From NCBI RefSeq assembly GCF_000214355.1, contig NC_015577.1, positions 1,225,121 to 1,289,120 of the forward strand: a stretch of DNA of 64,000 nucleotides. Direction: 5' to 3'. Of this stretch, positions 16,481 to 24,288 are shown in pieces (position 1 is the first letter of the stretch; each line of letters opens with the position of its first letter). Both the position numbers and the translations under genes were made by a program. A model generated the notes under the pieces. That model was not told the DNA's origin, did not search any database, and saw nothing but the letters and a program-made list of their open reading frames with translations. The DNA is from Leadbettera azotonutricia ZAS-9 (GTDB taxonomy: Bacteria; Spirochaetota; Spirochaetia; Treponematales; Breznakiellaceae).

Positions 16481-17863
16481 ATGCCTTCCGTTGCTCTTTA
16501 TACCCTGGGCTGCAAACTCAACCAGCTTGAAAGCGAATCCATAGCCGATGCTTTCCGGAAGGCAGGGTTCGCCCTTATCCCCTGGGGGGAAGGCGGGGAA
16601 GAGTCGCCGGGCAAAAATTCGGCTGATATACTCATCGTAAACACCTGTACCGTAACTTCCCACTCCGAGCAGAAGGCCCGGCACGTGATACGCAAGTGTC
16701 TGCGGGACAACCCTCTGGCCATCCTCATTGTGACAGGCTGCTATGCCCAGCTCGAGGCAAAAGCCCTGGAAGCCCTGGGTAGGGAGGACAGGCAGGGCGG
16801 TAGGCTTTTTGTGATCCCCGGGGACAGCAAAAGCGCCATACTGGATCTGCCCGGCTTTTTGGCCGGGGCAGGGGAGGGGGCTTCTTATCAATCTTTGACA
16901 GAGGATTGGCTGGGCAAGGGCAGCCCCGAAAACGCCTCGTTCCGTTTTAGCCCTGCGGAGTTTTCCTTCCACTCCCGGGCCTTCGTCAAGATACAGGATG
17001 GCTGCGACAATTCCTGCGCCTATTGCAGGGTGAGCATTGCCCGGGGGAAGAGCCGGAGCCTCCCGGCCGGGGAGGCCCTGGCAAGCCTCAAGGCCCTTGA
17101 AGACAAGGGCTTTGGGGAGGCGGTGCTTACGGGGGTGAATATTTCCCAATACAAGGATGAAGCTGTCCAGGGCCTTGGGGGGCTTCTCGAATATCTCCTT
17201 GAAGGGACCAAAACCATAGCCATAAGGCTTTCTTCTATAGAACCTGAAGTTTTCCCGCCTGGCTTTATCAGGGCGATTTCCCATGAGCGGGTAAGGCCCC
17301 ATTTTCATCTTTCCCTTCAGTCGGGAAGCGGGGCCGTGCTCTCCCGCATGGGGCGGCATTACACCCCTGCGGAAGCAAAGGAAGGCCTGAGGCAGCTTCG
17401 GGAAGCCAGGGACGATCCCTTCATGGCTTGTGACATTATAGCGGGCTTCCCTGGGGAGACCCCTGAAGATTTTGAAAGAACCTTCGAATTCTGCCGGGAG
17501 GCCGATTTCGCCTGGATTCATGCGTTCCCCTTTTCCCGGAGGCCCGGGACAGCGGCCTGGCATTTTAAGGGTCGGGTGAGCGAACGGGAGGCTGGGGAGA
17601 GGGCTGCCCGGCTTGAGGCCCTGGCCCGCAACGGGAAAGCTGCCTATGCCCAGCGGTGGATAGGCAGGGAGCTTGAGTTCATAGCCGAAGCCGATCAGGG
17701 CAAGACGCCGGGCTTTATGCCAGGAGTTACAGCCAATTACCTTAAGGCCCTCATCCCACTTGACGGAGAGAAGATTGAAGGGGGGGCTTCGATACGCTGT
17801 CGCATCCTGAAGGCGGCGAAGGGCGAATCACGATTTGACGTTGTGGGGATAAAAGTAATATGA
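16481..17863 (+). CDS. mtaB: tRNA t6A37 methylthiotransferase MtaB
   Basis: 460 residues; a radical-SAM methylthiotransferase that turns t6A into ms2t6A at position 37 of tRNAs reading ANN codons. The N-terminal domain has the three cysteines for one iron-sulfur cluster (TLGCKLNQLE, VNTCTVT, TGCYAQ). The radical-SAM motif is CDNSCAYC (near 174-181). A C-terminal TRAM-like domain is present (from about 400). The LGCKLNQ wording fits MtaB rather than MiaB or RimO. It is the third gene of the bactofilin run, 5 bases behind the TPR gene. Confidence 0.88.
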   Translation: MPSVALYTLGCKLNQLESESIADAFRKAGFALIPWGEGGEESPGKNSADILIVNTCTVTSHSEQKARHVIRKCLRDNPLAILIVTGCYAQLEAKALEALGREDRQGGRLFVIPGDSKSAILDLPGFLAGAGEGASYQSLTEDWLGKGSPENASFRFSPAEFSFHSRAFVKIQDGCDNSCAYCRVSIARGKSRSLPAGEALASLKALEDKGFGEAVLTGVNISQYKDEAVQGLGGLLEYLLEGTKTIAIRLSSIEPEVFPPGFIRAISHERVRPHFHLSLQSGSGAVLSRMGRHYTPAEAKEGLRQLREARDDPFMACDIIAGFPGETPEDFERTFEFCREADFAWIHAFPFSRRPGTAAWHFKGRVSEREAGERAARLEALARNGKAAYAQRWIGRELEFIAEADQGKTPGFMPGVTANYLKALIPLDGEKIEGGASIRCRILKAAKGESRFDVVGIKVI

Positions 17864-17909
17864 TATAGAGGAGGAAAATCTGTTTGAAATTTTCCAAAGG
17901 AGTTCTGGT

Positions 17910-18671
17910 TTGGCAAAGGTAAAAATCCCCAGGGTCTTTCCCATTCTTGGCGTGGTTTTGATATGGGGCGGGCTGTTCGTATCTTGCACAGAATTCTTCT
18001 CCACATCCCTGGCGCCCTGGGCGGCCCGGAATCCTGACAATATCATTCCCGCAGTAACTACGGGCAATGTAGATGAGCTCATTGCCATGACCGAGAACAA
18101 CCCTGATATGTCCCTTGCGGTGCTTAAGAAAATCGAGGATGCGGCCAAGAATGCCACAGGAGACGCAAAAACAGCCCTGCAGACCGCTGCCCTTGAAGCC
18201 GCCGTCAATGCCACTGGCATGGGGTCGGCAGTGCTGAACAATGTTGACAAGCTGGTCACCGTTGACGAAGACAATGCCAAAAAGCTCGTCCTGGATGCCA
18301 TCCATGACATGAAGAACCTGGACGCATCATGCAAAACCCTGATGGGTATACTTCCTCCCCCTCCTCCTATTACCTATCCGCCTACTCCCGATCCGGCCTT
18401 TGACGCTTTTACTGCCAATGCGAACCCTGATGAATTGGCCATGGCTGCAGCCATGCTTTTGGCGGGCGAATTGAACAAACAGGATGACCCGGAGGCATAT
18501 ATCAACGATTTTGATCCCAAAAACATAAACGATCCGGAATCGTCGGCAAATTTAGCTGCTGCATTGGCTCTGGTAGCTGCCATAGATTATGATACAATTG
18601 AAGACAACGGCCCCTTACGGCAACTCCTGGACGGGTTGCATCTGCTTCCCGATGACTATGTCCACCCATAA
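17910..18671 (+). CDS. Hypothetical lipoprotein with Ala-rich helical domain
   Basis: 253 residues, starting at TTG 17910, chosen because AAAGGAGTT lies five bases before it. The signal ends LIWGGLFVSC, a loose spirochaete lipobox, so the mature protein probably starts at Cys26. The rest is Ala-rich and helical with a Pro-rich break (LPPPPPITYPPTPDP near 150). I do not recognise the family. The next gene, an outer-membrane protein, follows closely, so the two are probably co-expressed and may work together in the outer membrane. Confidence 0.65.
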   Translation: MAKVKIPRVFPILGVVLIWGGLFVSCTEFFSTSLAPWAARNPDNIIPAVTTGNVDELIAMTENNPDMSLAVLKKIEDAAKNATGDAKTALQTAALEAAVNATGMGSAVLNNVDKLVTVDEDNAKKLVLDAIHDMKNLDASCKTLMGILPPPPPITYPPTPDPAFDAFTANANPDELAMAAAMLLAGELNKQDDPEAYINDFDPKNINDPESSANLAAALALVAAIDYDTIEDNGPLRQLLDGLHLLPDDYVHP

Positions 18672-18703
18672 GGGAACCTGCAATGAAATTTATAGGAGTA
18701 TCC

Positions 18704-19846
18704 ATGCACCGGCCAAGCCCCGCTGTTATCCTTGCCCTGTTCATTATCTTCCCTGCCTTGCATCTTGCGGGGGATACTATTGAGCCTTTTGTGATGCCCC
18801 AGGCCCGTTTCGCCGGCCTTGGGGGGAACCATGCCGCATTGGGGGATAATTTTTACAGCCTTTTCACCAACCCCGCTTCATTTGTCGATGTTGAGGAAGA
18901 ATTCAGCGCTGCCGAGTTGTCCATATCAACCTACGGGCCTGTGCTGGAGCTCATAGACCTTTTCAGGACGAATTCAAGTTCCCTGGACGGCCTGGATCTT
19001 TCGGGCATCATAGGCCCTGCGGGTTTTGCCGCCGGCTTCGAATTGGGCGGCCCTCTGGCCCTGGGATGGGTGGGCCGGGGCCTGGGGCTGGGTATTTTTA
19101 ACCGCCTTAAATCCACGGCTGCGATAAGCGGGACTAAAATACGGCCCATGGTAGCCGGTGAAATACTCCTTGTCGGGGGCTATTCCTTCAGAATAATAGA
19201 AAACGGAAGCCATTTATTGGATGCGGGTTTTTTGGGGAAGGGCTTTTTCCGGGGCGACTTAAAACTGGAAGCCCCCATTTTTGATGTTGGGTCTTTTCTG
19301 GAAGACCCTACTGATCAGCCTTTTGGAACCTACCTCGGCATGGGCGTCGATCTTGGCGTCCGTTACACTTTCCGTGAAAACCTTGCCGCGGCCATAGCCT
19401 GTTATGACGTCTATTCGCCGGTCCTCGTGACCCCCTATGACTCGATTTCAGCCTTTACCGACCGCGACGGCCCGTCGGGTTCCGGATCCTCTTATGCGAC
19501 CGTAAGGCGCCGCCTTGATGTGGGGATGAAGTACCGTATACGCAGCGAATTCATAGATCGCTATATTTCCCGCATTACCGTCATGGCCGACTACCGTGAC
19601 ATTCTTGACCTCACGTCCCTGATCCCCAGGAACCCCATCCTGAACGTGGGCCTTGGCCTTGAACTCACTGTCCTCAATGCCCTGAGCTTTCGCATGGGCA
19701 TAACCGACGCCCTTCCAAGCTTCGGCTTGGGCCTGGATCTTACCTTTATGACCCTGGATTTCGCCATTCGCGGCAAGGAACTTGGCCTTGACCCGGGCAT
19801 CCAGCCCGTTTACGGCCTGGATCTTAGCCTTCTTTTCCGTTATTAG
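18704..19846 (+). CDS. Predicted outer-membrane beta-barrel protein
   Basis: About 380 residues with a signal peptide (VILALFIIFPALHLAG) and alternating beta-strand pattern. The N-terminal part (ARFAGLGGNHAALGDNFYSL then TNPASF) resembles PorV/FadL-like barrels that start with an AGLGG-type hatch. It ends LSLLFRY, a terminal aromatic typical of BAM-inserted proteins. I placed the start at 18704 because AGGAGT lies five bases upstream; an ATG at 18683 would add seven residues. Cargo unknown. Confidence 0.7.
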   Translation: MHRPSPAVILALFIIFPALHLAGDTIEPFVMPQARFAGLGGNHAALGDNFYSLFTNPASFVDVEEEFSAAELSISTYGPVLELIDLFRTNSSSLDGLDLSGIIGPAGFAAGFELGGPLALGWVGRGLGLGIFNRLKSTAAISGTKIRPMVAGEILLVGGYSFRIIENGSHLLDAGFLGKGFFRGDLKLEAPIFDVGSFLEDPTDQPFGTYLGMGVDLGVRYTFRENLAAAIACYDVYSPVLVTPYDSISAFTDRDGPSGSGSSYATVRRRLDVGMKYRIRSEFIDRYISRITVMADYRDILDLTSLIPRNPILNVGLGLELTVLNALSFRMGITDALPSFGLGLDLTFMTLDFAIRGKELGLDPGIQPVYGLDLSLLFRY

Positions 19847-19909
19847 AGCAATAGCCAAATCCATCGGGCTTGACTTTTCTGGTTATATTTGATAATTTGT
19901 CAAAACCCT

Positions 19910-19982
19910 GGGCCGCTAGCTCAGTCGGTAGAGCAACGCCCTTTTAAGGCGTGGGTCACGTGTTCGAATCCCGTGCGGCTCA
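19910..19982 (+). tRNA. tRNA-Lys (anticodon TTT)
   Basis: A 73-base cloverleaf: acceptor GGGCCGC/GCGGCTC, D-arm GCTC…GAGC, anticodon stem ACGCC/GGCGT with loop CTTTTAA, T-loop TTCGAAT, discriminator A. CCA is not encoded. The T-stem (ACGTG/CCCGT) has one T-C mismatch at its second pair. The gene is followed by an integrase stub (20120-20260), so its 3' end has probably served as an attachment site. Confidence 0.95.
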
Positions 19983-20119
19983 TTTTTGTAATTCTTTATG
20001 TTATAAGGAATTACGACAATGAAAATGGTGGTGGCTTTAGCCTCAACCACCGGAAGACCGGAGCTATTACTTCCAAACTGATGGGAAAGGTTACAGTAAA
20101 ACCTTTCCAGAAGGGGGGT

Positions 20120-20260
20120 ATGGCTAACCGGTCTTTTTATTTGTTCAAACACAAGAACGGCATATTTTACGCTGAATTTCATGATAAGGTATCTGGGGTG
20201 CGGATTGCACGTTGTCCAAAATCCCCAATACCCATACAAGACCAAGACAAACCATTTTAG
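20120..20260 (+). pseudogene. N-terminal stub of a tyrosine-type integrase
   Basis: A 46-codon frame with its own AAGGGGGG ribosome binding site. It reads ANRSFYLFKHKNGIFYAEFH… and then KVSGVRIAR. This matches, from memory, the opening beta-strands of tyrosine recombinases in treponemal genomes (FYLFKR-GIYY-V-F-D type). After about 32 residues the similarity ends and the frame stops in low-complexity DNA. No catalytic domain is present nearby. Position just beyond tRNA-Lys fits the remains of an integrated element whose body was lost. Confidence 0.55.
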
Positions 20261-20296
20261 TTTAAAACAAAACTGTATAAAACAAAACAAAACAGC

Positions 20297-20325
20297 TTGA
20301 CACTGATAATAAAACCTATTATTGT
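20297..20325 (+). promoter_or_regulatory. Promoter with an internal dyad, upstream of modD operon
   Basis: TTGACA (20297-20302), a 17-base spacer, and TATTGT (20320-20325). Between and over these lies a dyad ATAATA-N5-TATTAT (20306-20322), flanked by GACA and TGTC. An AT-rich dyad covering the spacer and -10 is where a metal-responsive repressor (Fur, DtxR/TroR type) would act. It does not match the ModE consensus as I recall it. The rest of the 369-base gap 19983-20351 holds the integrase stub and A-rich DNA. Confidence 0.6.
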
Positions 20326-20351
20326 CCTTGTAGCTAACCAAGGAGAAACTC

Positions 20352-21194
20352 GTGTTTATTACTGACGAAGAAATCGGTCGGCTTATCTCTGAGGATGTAC
20401 CCTACTTTGATTTAACAAGTCATGCCTTGGGTATAGGCAGGGAAAGAGGACAAATAGAGTACTTTACCAGAGGAAATATAGTGATATGCGGAACTGAAGA
20501 AGCAGCTCGAATATTCCGGTATCTGGGCATCGAAACCAAAAACTGTACCCCGTCGGGTCAAAAAGCAGCCGCAGGCTCGGTCCTTATCACCGGGACCGGG
20601 GCAGCAGAACAGCTTCTTATGGCATGGAAGGCAGCGCAAAACATTCTGGACCACCTTTCGGGGATAGCTACCCTAACCCGGCACATGGTGGAAGAAGCGA
20701 GGAAATATAACCCCCGGATAGCCATACTTACTACCCGGAAGGGGTTCCCTGGTACCAAGAAGCTTGCAGTCAAGGCCACTCTCGCAGGCGGGGCTGTTCC
20801 CCATCGGCTGGGAATTTCCGAAACCATTTTGATATTCAAGCAGCACCTGAATTTTATTGGCGGCGCCGAGGGCCTTATCAAAAAAATGCCCGCCCTAAAG
20901 GGGGAGTGCTGCGAAAAGAAAATTCTTGTGGAAGCGGAAAGCTACGATGAAGCACGCCAATACTGCCGGGCCGGGGCCGATGGCATACAATTTGACAAGC
21001 TGCCCCCGGAAGCTTTGGGAGAAGCAGCCAAGCTGTTAAAGAAAGAATTTCCGGGGGTAACCCTGCTTGCCGCCGGGGGTATCAAACCGGAAAATGCAGG
21101 CGCGTACGTAAAAACCCAGATAGACGGCATTGTAACCACAAGCCTATTCAATGCCCCGCCTGTGGATATTGGGGTAAGGATAAACCCGGTATAA
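20352..21194 (+). CDS. modD: ModD, molybdenum-transport-associated phosphoribosyltransferase-like protein
   Basis: 280 residues, a homologue of quinolinate phosphoribosyltransferase (NadC). The N-terminus (FITDEEIGRLISEDVPYFDL) and the active-site stretch (TTRKGFPGTKKLAVKA, AGGAVPHRLGISETIL) fit the ModD subgroup. ModD genes are known from molybdate-uptake operons; the reaction is not established. The start is GTG at 20352, backed by AAGGAGAAA and by the usual ModD opening. It is the first gene after the promoter at 20297 and leads a plus-strand run up to 31622. Its presence is the main hint that the downstream transporter handles molybdate or tungstate. Confidence 0.85.
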   Translation: MFITDEEIGRLISEDVPYFDLTSHALGIGRERGQIEYFTRGNIVICGTEEAARIFRYLGIETKNCTPSGQKAAAGSVLITGTGAAEQLLMAWKAAQNILDHLSGIATLTRHMVEEARKYNPRIAILTTRKGFPGTKKLAVKATLAGGAVPHRLGISETILIFKQHLNFIGGAEGLIKKMPALKGECCEKKILVEAESYDEARQYCRAGADGIQFDKLPPEALGEAAKLLKKEFPGVTLLAAGGIKPENAGAYVKTQIDGIVTTSLFNAPPVDIGVRINPV

Positions 21195-21228
21195 ACCGGC
21201 TTATAAAAAAGGCAAAAGGAGATTGGCG

Positions 21229-21993
21229 ATGAAACAAAGAACCGTCCGGCGGATATTTCCGTTAACCGCAGGATGTATATTCTGTCTCGCGCTGACTGCA
21301 AACCTTGCAGCAGCCCCTGCTGCAGAAAAAGCAGTCTCGTCAAACGCTATTTCATCGCCAGGCATGTTCCCCGGGAATCCCTTTATCGGAGTTTGGCAGG
21401 CAGGGGACGCTGTCTATAATTTTACTGCCGACGGTAATTTCACCACTGTAAGTACCCACTGCTGCGGGCTCCGGTTTCTGGATGAGTATTCCTACTATAT
21501 TTATAAGGACACCCTCATCACCTACGGTGCATTGATGGGCGGCTCTCCTAACATAAAGCAGTATTCGTTTGCTGTCCTAAATACAGGCGCCATCAAGGTA
21601 ACAAGCGGGGGTGGAACCGAATGGCTATACTCCCGGCTTTCGGAAATTCCCCACGAGCTGATAGCCAGGGAAGAAGATTTCTTTGGGTACGCACCGGAAC
21701 AAAACGGGACAAACCCCTTTGCCGGGAAGTGGAATGTAGAAGCGGGGAACCTGCAGTCCCGAGGAGCAAAATCCCTGGAATTCAGGACAGACGGGACGGC
21801 CAGTATTCGATCCGGGGGAGGCCGCTCCACAGAATCCTGTTATCTGGTACGGGAAGACGGCCTTGCCTTAATTACCCTAAAGGGCAAAACACCGCTTATA
21901 CAGGAATACACTTTTGAAGCGCAAAAAGAAGGCATTACGGTAAACGAAAAAGAAACCGGCCTTTTATGGGCTTTTCTTAAAAAGGGAAACTAG
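21229..21993 (+). CDS. Exported two-domain NPFIGxW protein with HCCG motif
   Basis: About 254 residues. The signal peptide ends TANLAAAPA. The mature part has two similar domains, each opening NPF(I/A)G-x-W: NPFIGVWQAGDAVYNF (near 45) and NPFAGKWNVEAG (near 163). This is the G-x-W opening and YxF-x-DG strand pattern of lipocalin-like barrels; I infer a calycin-type fold. Domain 1 carries HCCG at residues 77-80, repeated in the protein at 25785 but nowhere else here, a plausible soft-metal site. The start is ATG 21229 with AAAGGAGAT upstream; TTG 21223 is less likely. Not a known family to me. Confidence 0.7.
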   Translation: MKQRTVRRIFPLTAGCIFCLALTANLAAAPAAEKAVSSNAISSPGMFPGNPFIGVWQAGDAVYNFTADGNFTTVSTHCCGLRFLDEYSYYIYKDTLITYGALMGGSPNIKQYSFAVLNTGAIKVTSGGGTEWLYSRLSEIPHELIAREEDFFGYAPEQNGTNPFAGKWNVEAGNLQSRGAKSLEFRTDGTASIRSGGGRSTESCYLVREDGLALITLKGKTPLIQEYTFEAQKEGITVNEKETGLLWAFLKKGN

Positions 21994-21994
21994 A

Positions 21995-22792
21995 ATGAAA
22001 AAGGATCCTGCTCATTTCCACACTGTTTTGGGACTTTGCCTGATAAGCCTTGCCGCCTGTTATAGCGAACCGGAAATAAAAAACGATTCCCATACGTTCC
22101 TGACAAATCCTTTTATCGGAAGATGGCAAACGGGAAGCGAATATTACGAATTTAGGGAAGACGGAACAGGGGGGGTATCCTCAAATTTGAACGGGCCTTT
22201 TGCAAATGATTTCAGTTATTTTATCTGGTATGGACAGGGACTGGGTAATTTACCAAAGCATAATACCCTGATTACCGCCGGGGGAGATACCACCACTGCC
22301 GGGAATGCAGAGATAAAACAATTTGCTTTTTTGGTTAATTCCAATGGAACCATTACCTGTACCCCCCAGATTTTGACGCCCGCTGCCAATGGGTCCTTTA
22401 CCATTGCCCCTGATAGCGCCGCTGCGGCGGTATTTAATCCTCTGGGAAGCGCCGCAAATAAATCTTTCGCCTTGCATAATCCCTTTATCGGGGAATGGCA
22501 TGCGGCATGGAATGGTTCTGAACACGAAGGCAGTGACAGTACCTGGTCGTATCAATTCAGGGCCGATGGAACGGTAAAAACGTATCACCATGGCCTGCAT
22601 CAATTTGAAAACGGGTACCTCGTCCGTGGGCAGGTTCTGGTAATACTGGGCGAATGGCGTTTTAACGATAACTTTGGTTACATATCTTCCACCTTTACGA
22701 TACATGATAACGGCAATATCAGCAGCGATGAACAGGATCATGGCGGATTGCATTGGGATTTTACGCGGGTTGATACCGCAGAATGGAAATAG
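21995..22792 (+). CDS. Two-domain NPFIGxW lipoprotein
   Basis: 265 residues with a lipobox near residue 22 (SLAACYSEPE). Two domains of the operon's shared family: NPFIGRWQTGSEYYEFREDG (near 38) and NPFIGEWHAAWNG (near 163). Domain 2 is His-rich (TYHHGLHQF and QDHGGLHWDF), which could bind metal. It has no HCCG; the equivalent region in domain 1 reads SSNLNGPFANDFSYF. The gene starts one base after the preceding stop and is followed 12 bases later by the multicopper oxidase, so it is in the same transcript. Likely a periplasm- or surface-anchored metal-binding protein (inference). Confidence 0.7.
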   Translation: MKKDPAHFHTVLGLCLISLAACYSEPEIKNDSHTFLTNPFIGRWQTGSEYYEFREDGTGGVSSNLNGPFANDFSYFIWYGQGLGNLPKHNTLITAGGDTTTAGNAEIKQFAFLVNSNGTITCTPQILTPAANGSFTIAPDSAAAAVFNPLGSAANKSFALHNPFIGEWHAAWNGSEHEGSDSTWSYQFRADGTVKTYHHGLHQFENGYLVRGQVLVILGEWRFNDNFGYISSTFTIHDNGNISSDEQDHGGLHWDFTRVDTAEWK

Positions 22793-22804
22793 GGAGGAAT
22801 AAAA

Positions 22805-24262
22805 ATGAAAACGAAGATTAATTTATGGAAAAACTGGTGCTATTCCTTTTGGGTAGTGATAGCCCTGTCGGCCCTGCTGTCAATTATTTCCTGTGGGGAA
22901 GCAGGCGGCGGAAACGATGAGGTTTATGATGAACCCAAAACTGTCATTAATCCTTTTAATATTTTGTCCTATGAACCTAAAACCAACTATAGCATTGATA
23001 TTACAAGCGATGAAATCGCATTAAGAACGATAGGACAAAAAACCAGGGTGTCTCGATATGAAACTGGACTCCCCGGCGGCATGATTATTGTTCCCCGGAA
23101 CCAGGAGCTGAATTTTCATGTTACAAATCATGATGTGGACTCAACAAGTCTCCACTGGCATGGCCTAAGGGTCCCTTATGACCAGGACGGTCCCGGTAAA
23201 ATGATTGATAAGAATAATGCGGCTGATTTTACTTTTACCCTGAATATGACTGGAACCCACTGGTACCATCCCCACATGCGGCCAATTTTGCCCCAGCTTA
23301 ACGCTGGCCTGTATGCGCCTTTTATTGTGAAGGAAGATTATGACAGCAAGTATGCCGGTGATTATGTGCTTACCCTTGATGACTGGTATCTTGGATCGGA
23401 CAATCAACTTGACAGCGGCAGCGACTCCCACGGAAGTATGGATGTAACGGGCTCCCTGGAAACAGTGAATAAACAACGAGGATCGGACATTTATCCCATT
23501 ACGTTAAAACAGGGGGAAATCGTCAAGCTGCGTTTTATTAATGCATCAACCTCCCAATATCACACCATATCAATGGAGGGGCATACATTCCGTGTTACCC
23601 ATTTGGATGGACATTATTTGCAGGATCCCTATACGGTGAACAATTTCAGGCTCGCAGCAGGAGAACGGGTCGATGTGGAATTGAAGGGGATAAAGAATAG
23701 CGGAACCTATTATATCAGAAACGGACGAAGTTATGGTATCCGTATTCCTGTTATCTATGAGGGAATAGGGGAAGAAATGGAATCTCCTTTTGTACCCGGC
23801 CCATCCGAAGCATTTCCGAATATTGAAAGCCAGCCGGTGGATCATGAGTACCATCTTAATTCCGGAATGAACGGCGGAAGCGGGGGGCATGAAGGCGGCG
23901 GTTCCATGCTCATGGAATGGTACATCAATAATGTGGCTTATCTTGACGGGAGTGAACCCATAGATATTCAGACTGTTAGCGTTGACACGGTGTATAAATT
24001 CCGGTTTATTAACGAAGAAGGATCTGGCATGATGCATTCCACGGTTTACCATCCCATGCATTTACATGGGGGACATTTTCAGGTGGTATCCCTGAATGGC
24101 ACACCGCCGCCCCGGGAAACATTCAAAGACACACAGGAAATTCCTCCGCTTCAATATGTTGATATTGCGGTCAAATTTTACAATCCCGGCGATTGGATGC
24201 TCCATTGCCACATAATCGATCATGAAGATAACGGTATGTTGACCATTATCCATGCAGAATAA
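22805..24262 (+). CDS. Multicopper oxidase, lipoprotein
   Basis: 485 residues; a laccase/CueO-like enzyme that oxidises a substrate (Cu(I), Fe(II) or phenols) and reduces O2 to water. All copper ligands are visible: HWHG (H117, H119), HWYHPH (H152, H155, H157), HPMHLHG (H416, H419, H421) and HCHIIDHEDNGM (H467, C468, H469, H473, M478). The signal ends LSIISCGEAGG, so it is probably lipid-anchored at Cys30 or so. A Gly/Met/His-rich insert (MNGGSGGHEGGGSMLM, near 356) recalls the Met-rich copper loop of CueO. GGAGGA precedes the ATG. It lies between NPFIGxW genes in the metal-uptake operon, which favours metal oxidation over lignin-type chemistry. Confidence 0.92.
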   Translation: MKTKINLWKNWCYSFWVVIALSALLSIISCGEAGGGNDEVYDEPKTVINPFNILSYEPKTNYSIDITSDEIALRTIGQKTRVSRYETGLPGGMIIVPRNQELNFHVTNHDVDSTSLHWHGLRVPYDQDGPGKMIDKNNAADFTFTLNMTGTHWYHPHMRPILPQLNAGLYAPFIVKEDYDSKYAGDYVLTLDDWYLGSDNQLDSGSDSHGSMDVTGSLETVNKQRGSDIYPITLKQGEIVKLRFINASTSQYHTISMEGHTFRVTHLDGHYLQDPYTVNNFRLAAGERVDVELKGIKNSGTYYIRNGRSYGIRIPVIYEGIGEEMESPFVPGPSEAFPNIESQPVDHEYHLNSGMNGGSGGHEGGGSMLMEWYINNVAYLDGSEPIDIQTVSVDTVYKFRFINEEGSGMMHSTVYHPMHLHGGHFQVVSLNGTPPPRETFKDTQEIPPLQYVDIAVKFYNPGDWMLHCHIIDHEDNGMLTIIHAE

Positions 24263-24288
24263 TTTTTTTCATAAAAAGGAGAAGAAAA

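Noticed and set aside
16472-17563. 363-codon minus-strand frame
   Set aside because: Shadow of mtaB; Pro/Gly/Arg-rich with no family features.
19916-20341. 141-codon minus-strand frame over tRNA-Lys
   Set aside because: It runs through the tRNA and the integrase stub; no sign of a real gene.
19983-20351. Molybdenum cofactor riboswitch before modD
   Set aside because: The leader from the promoter to the GTG is only about 20 bases, too short for a riboswitch.
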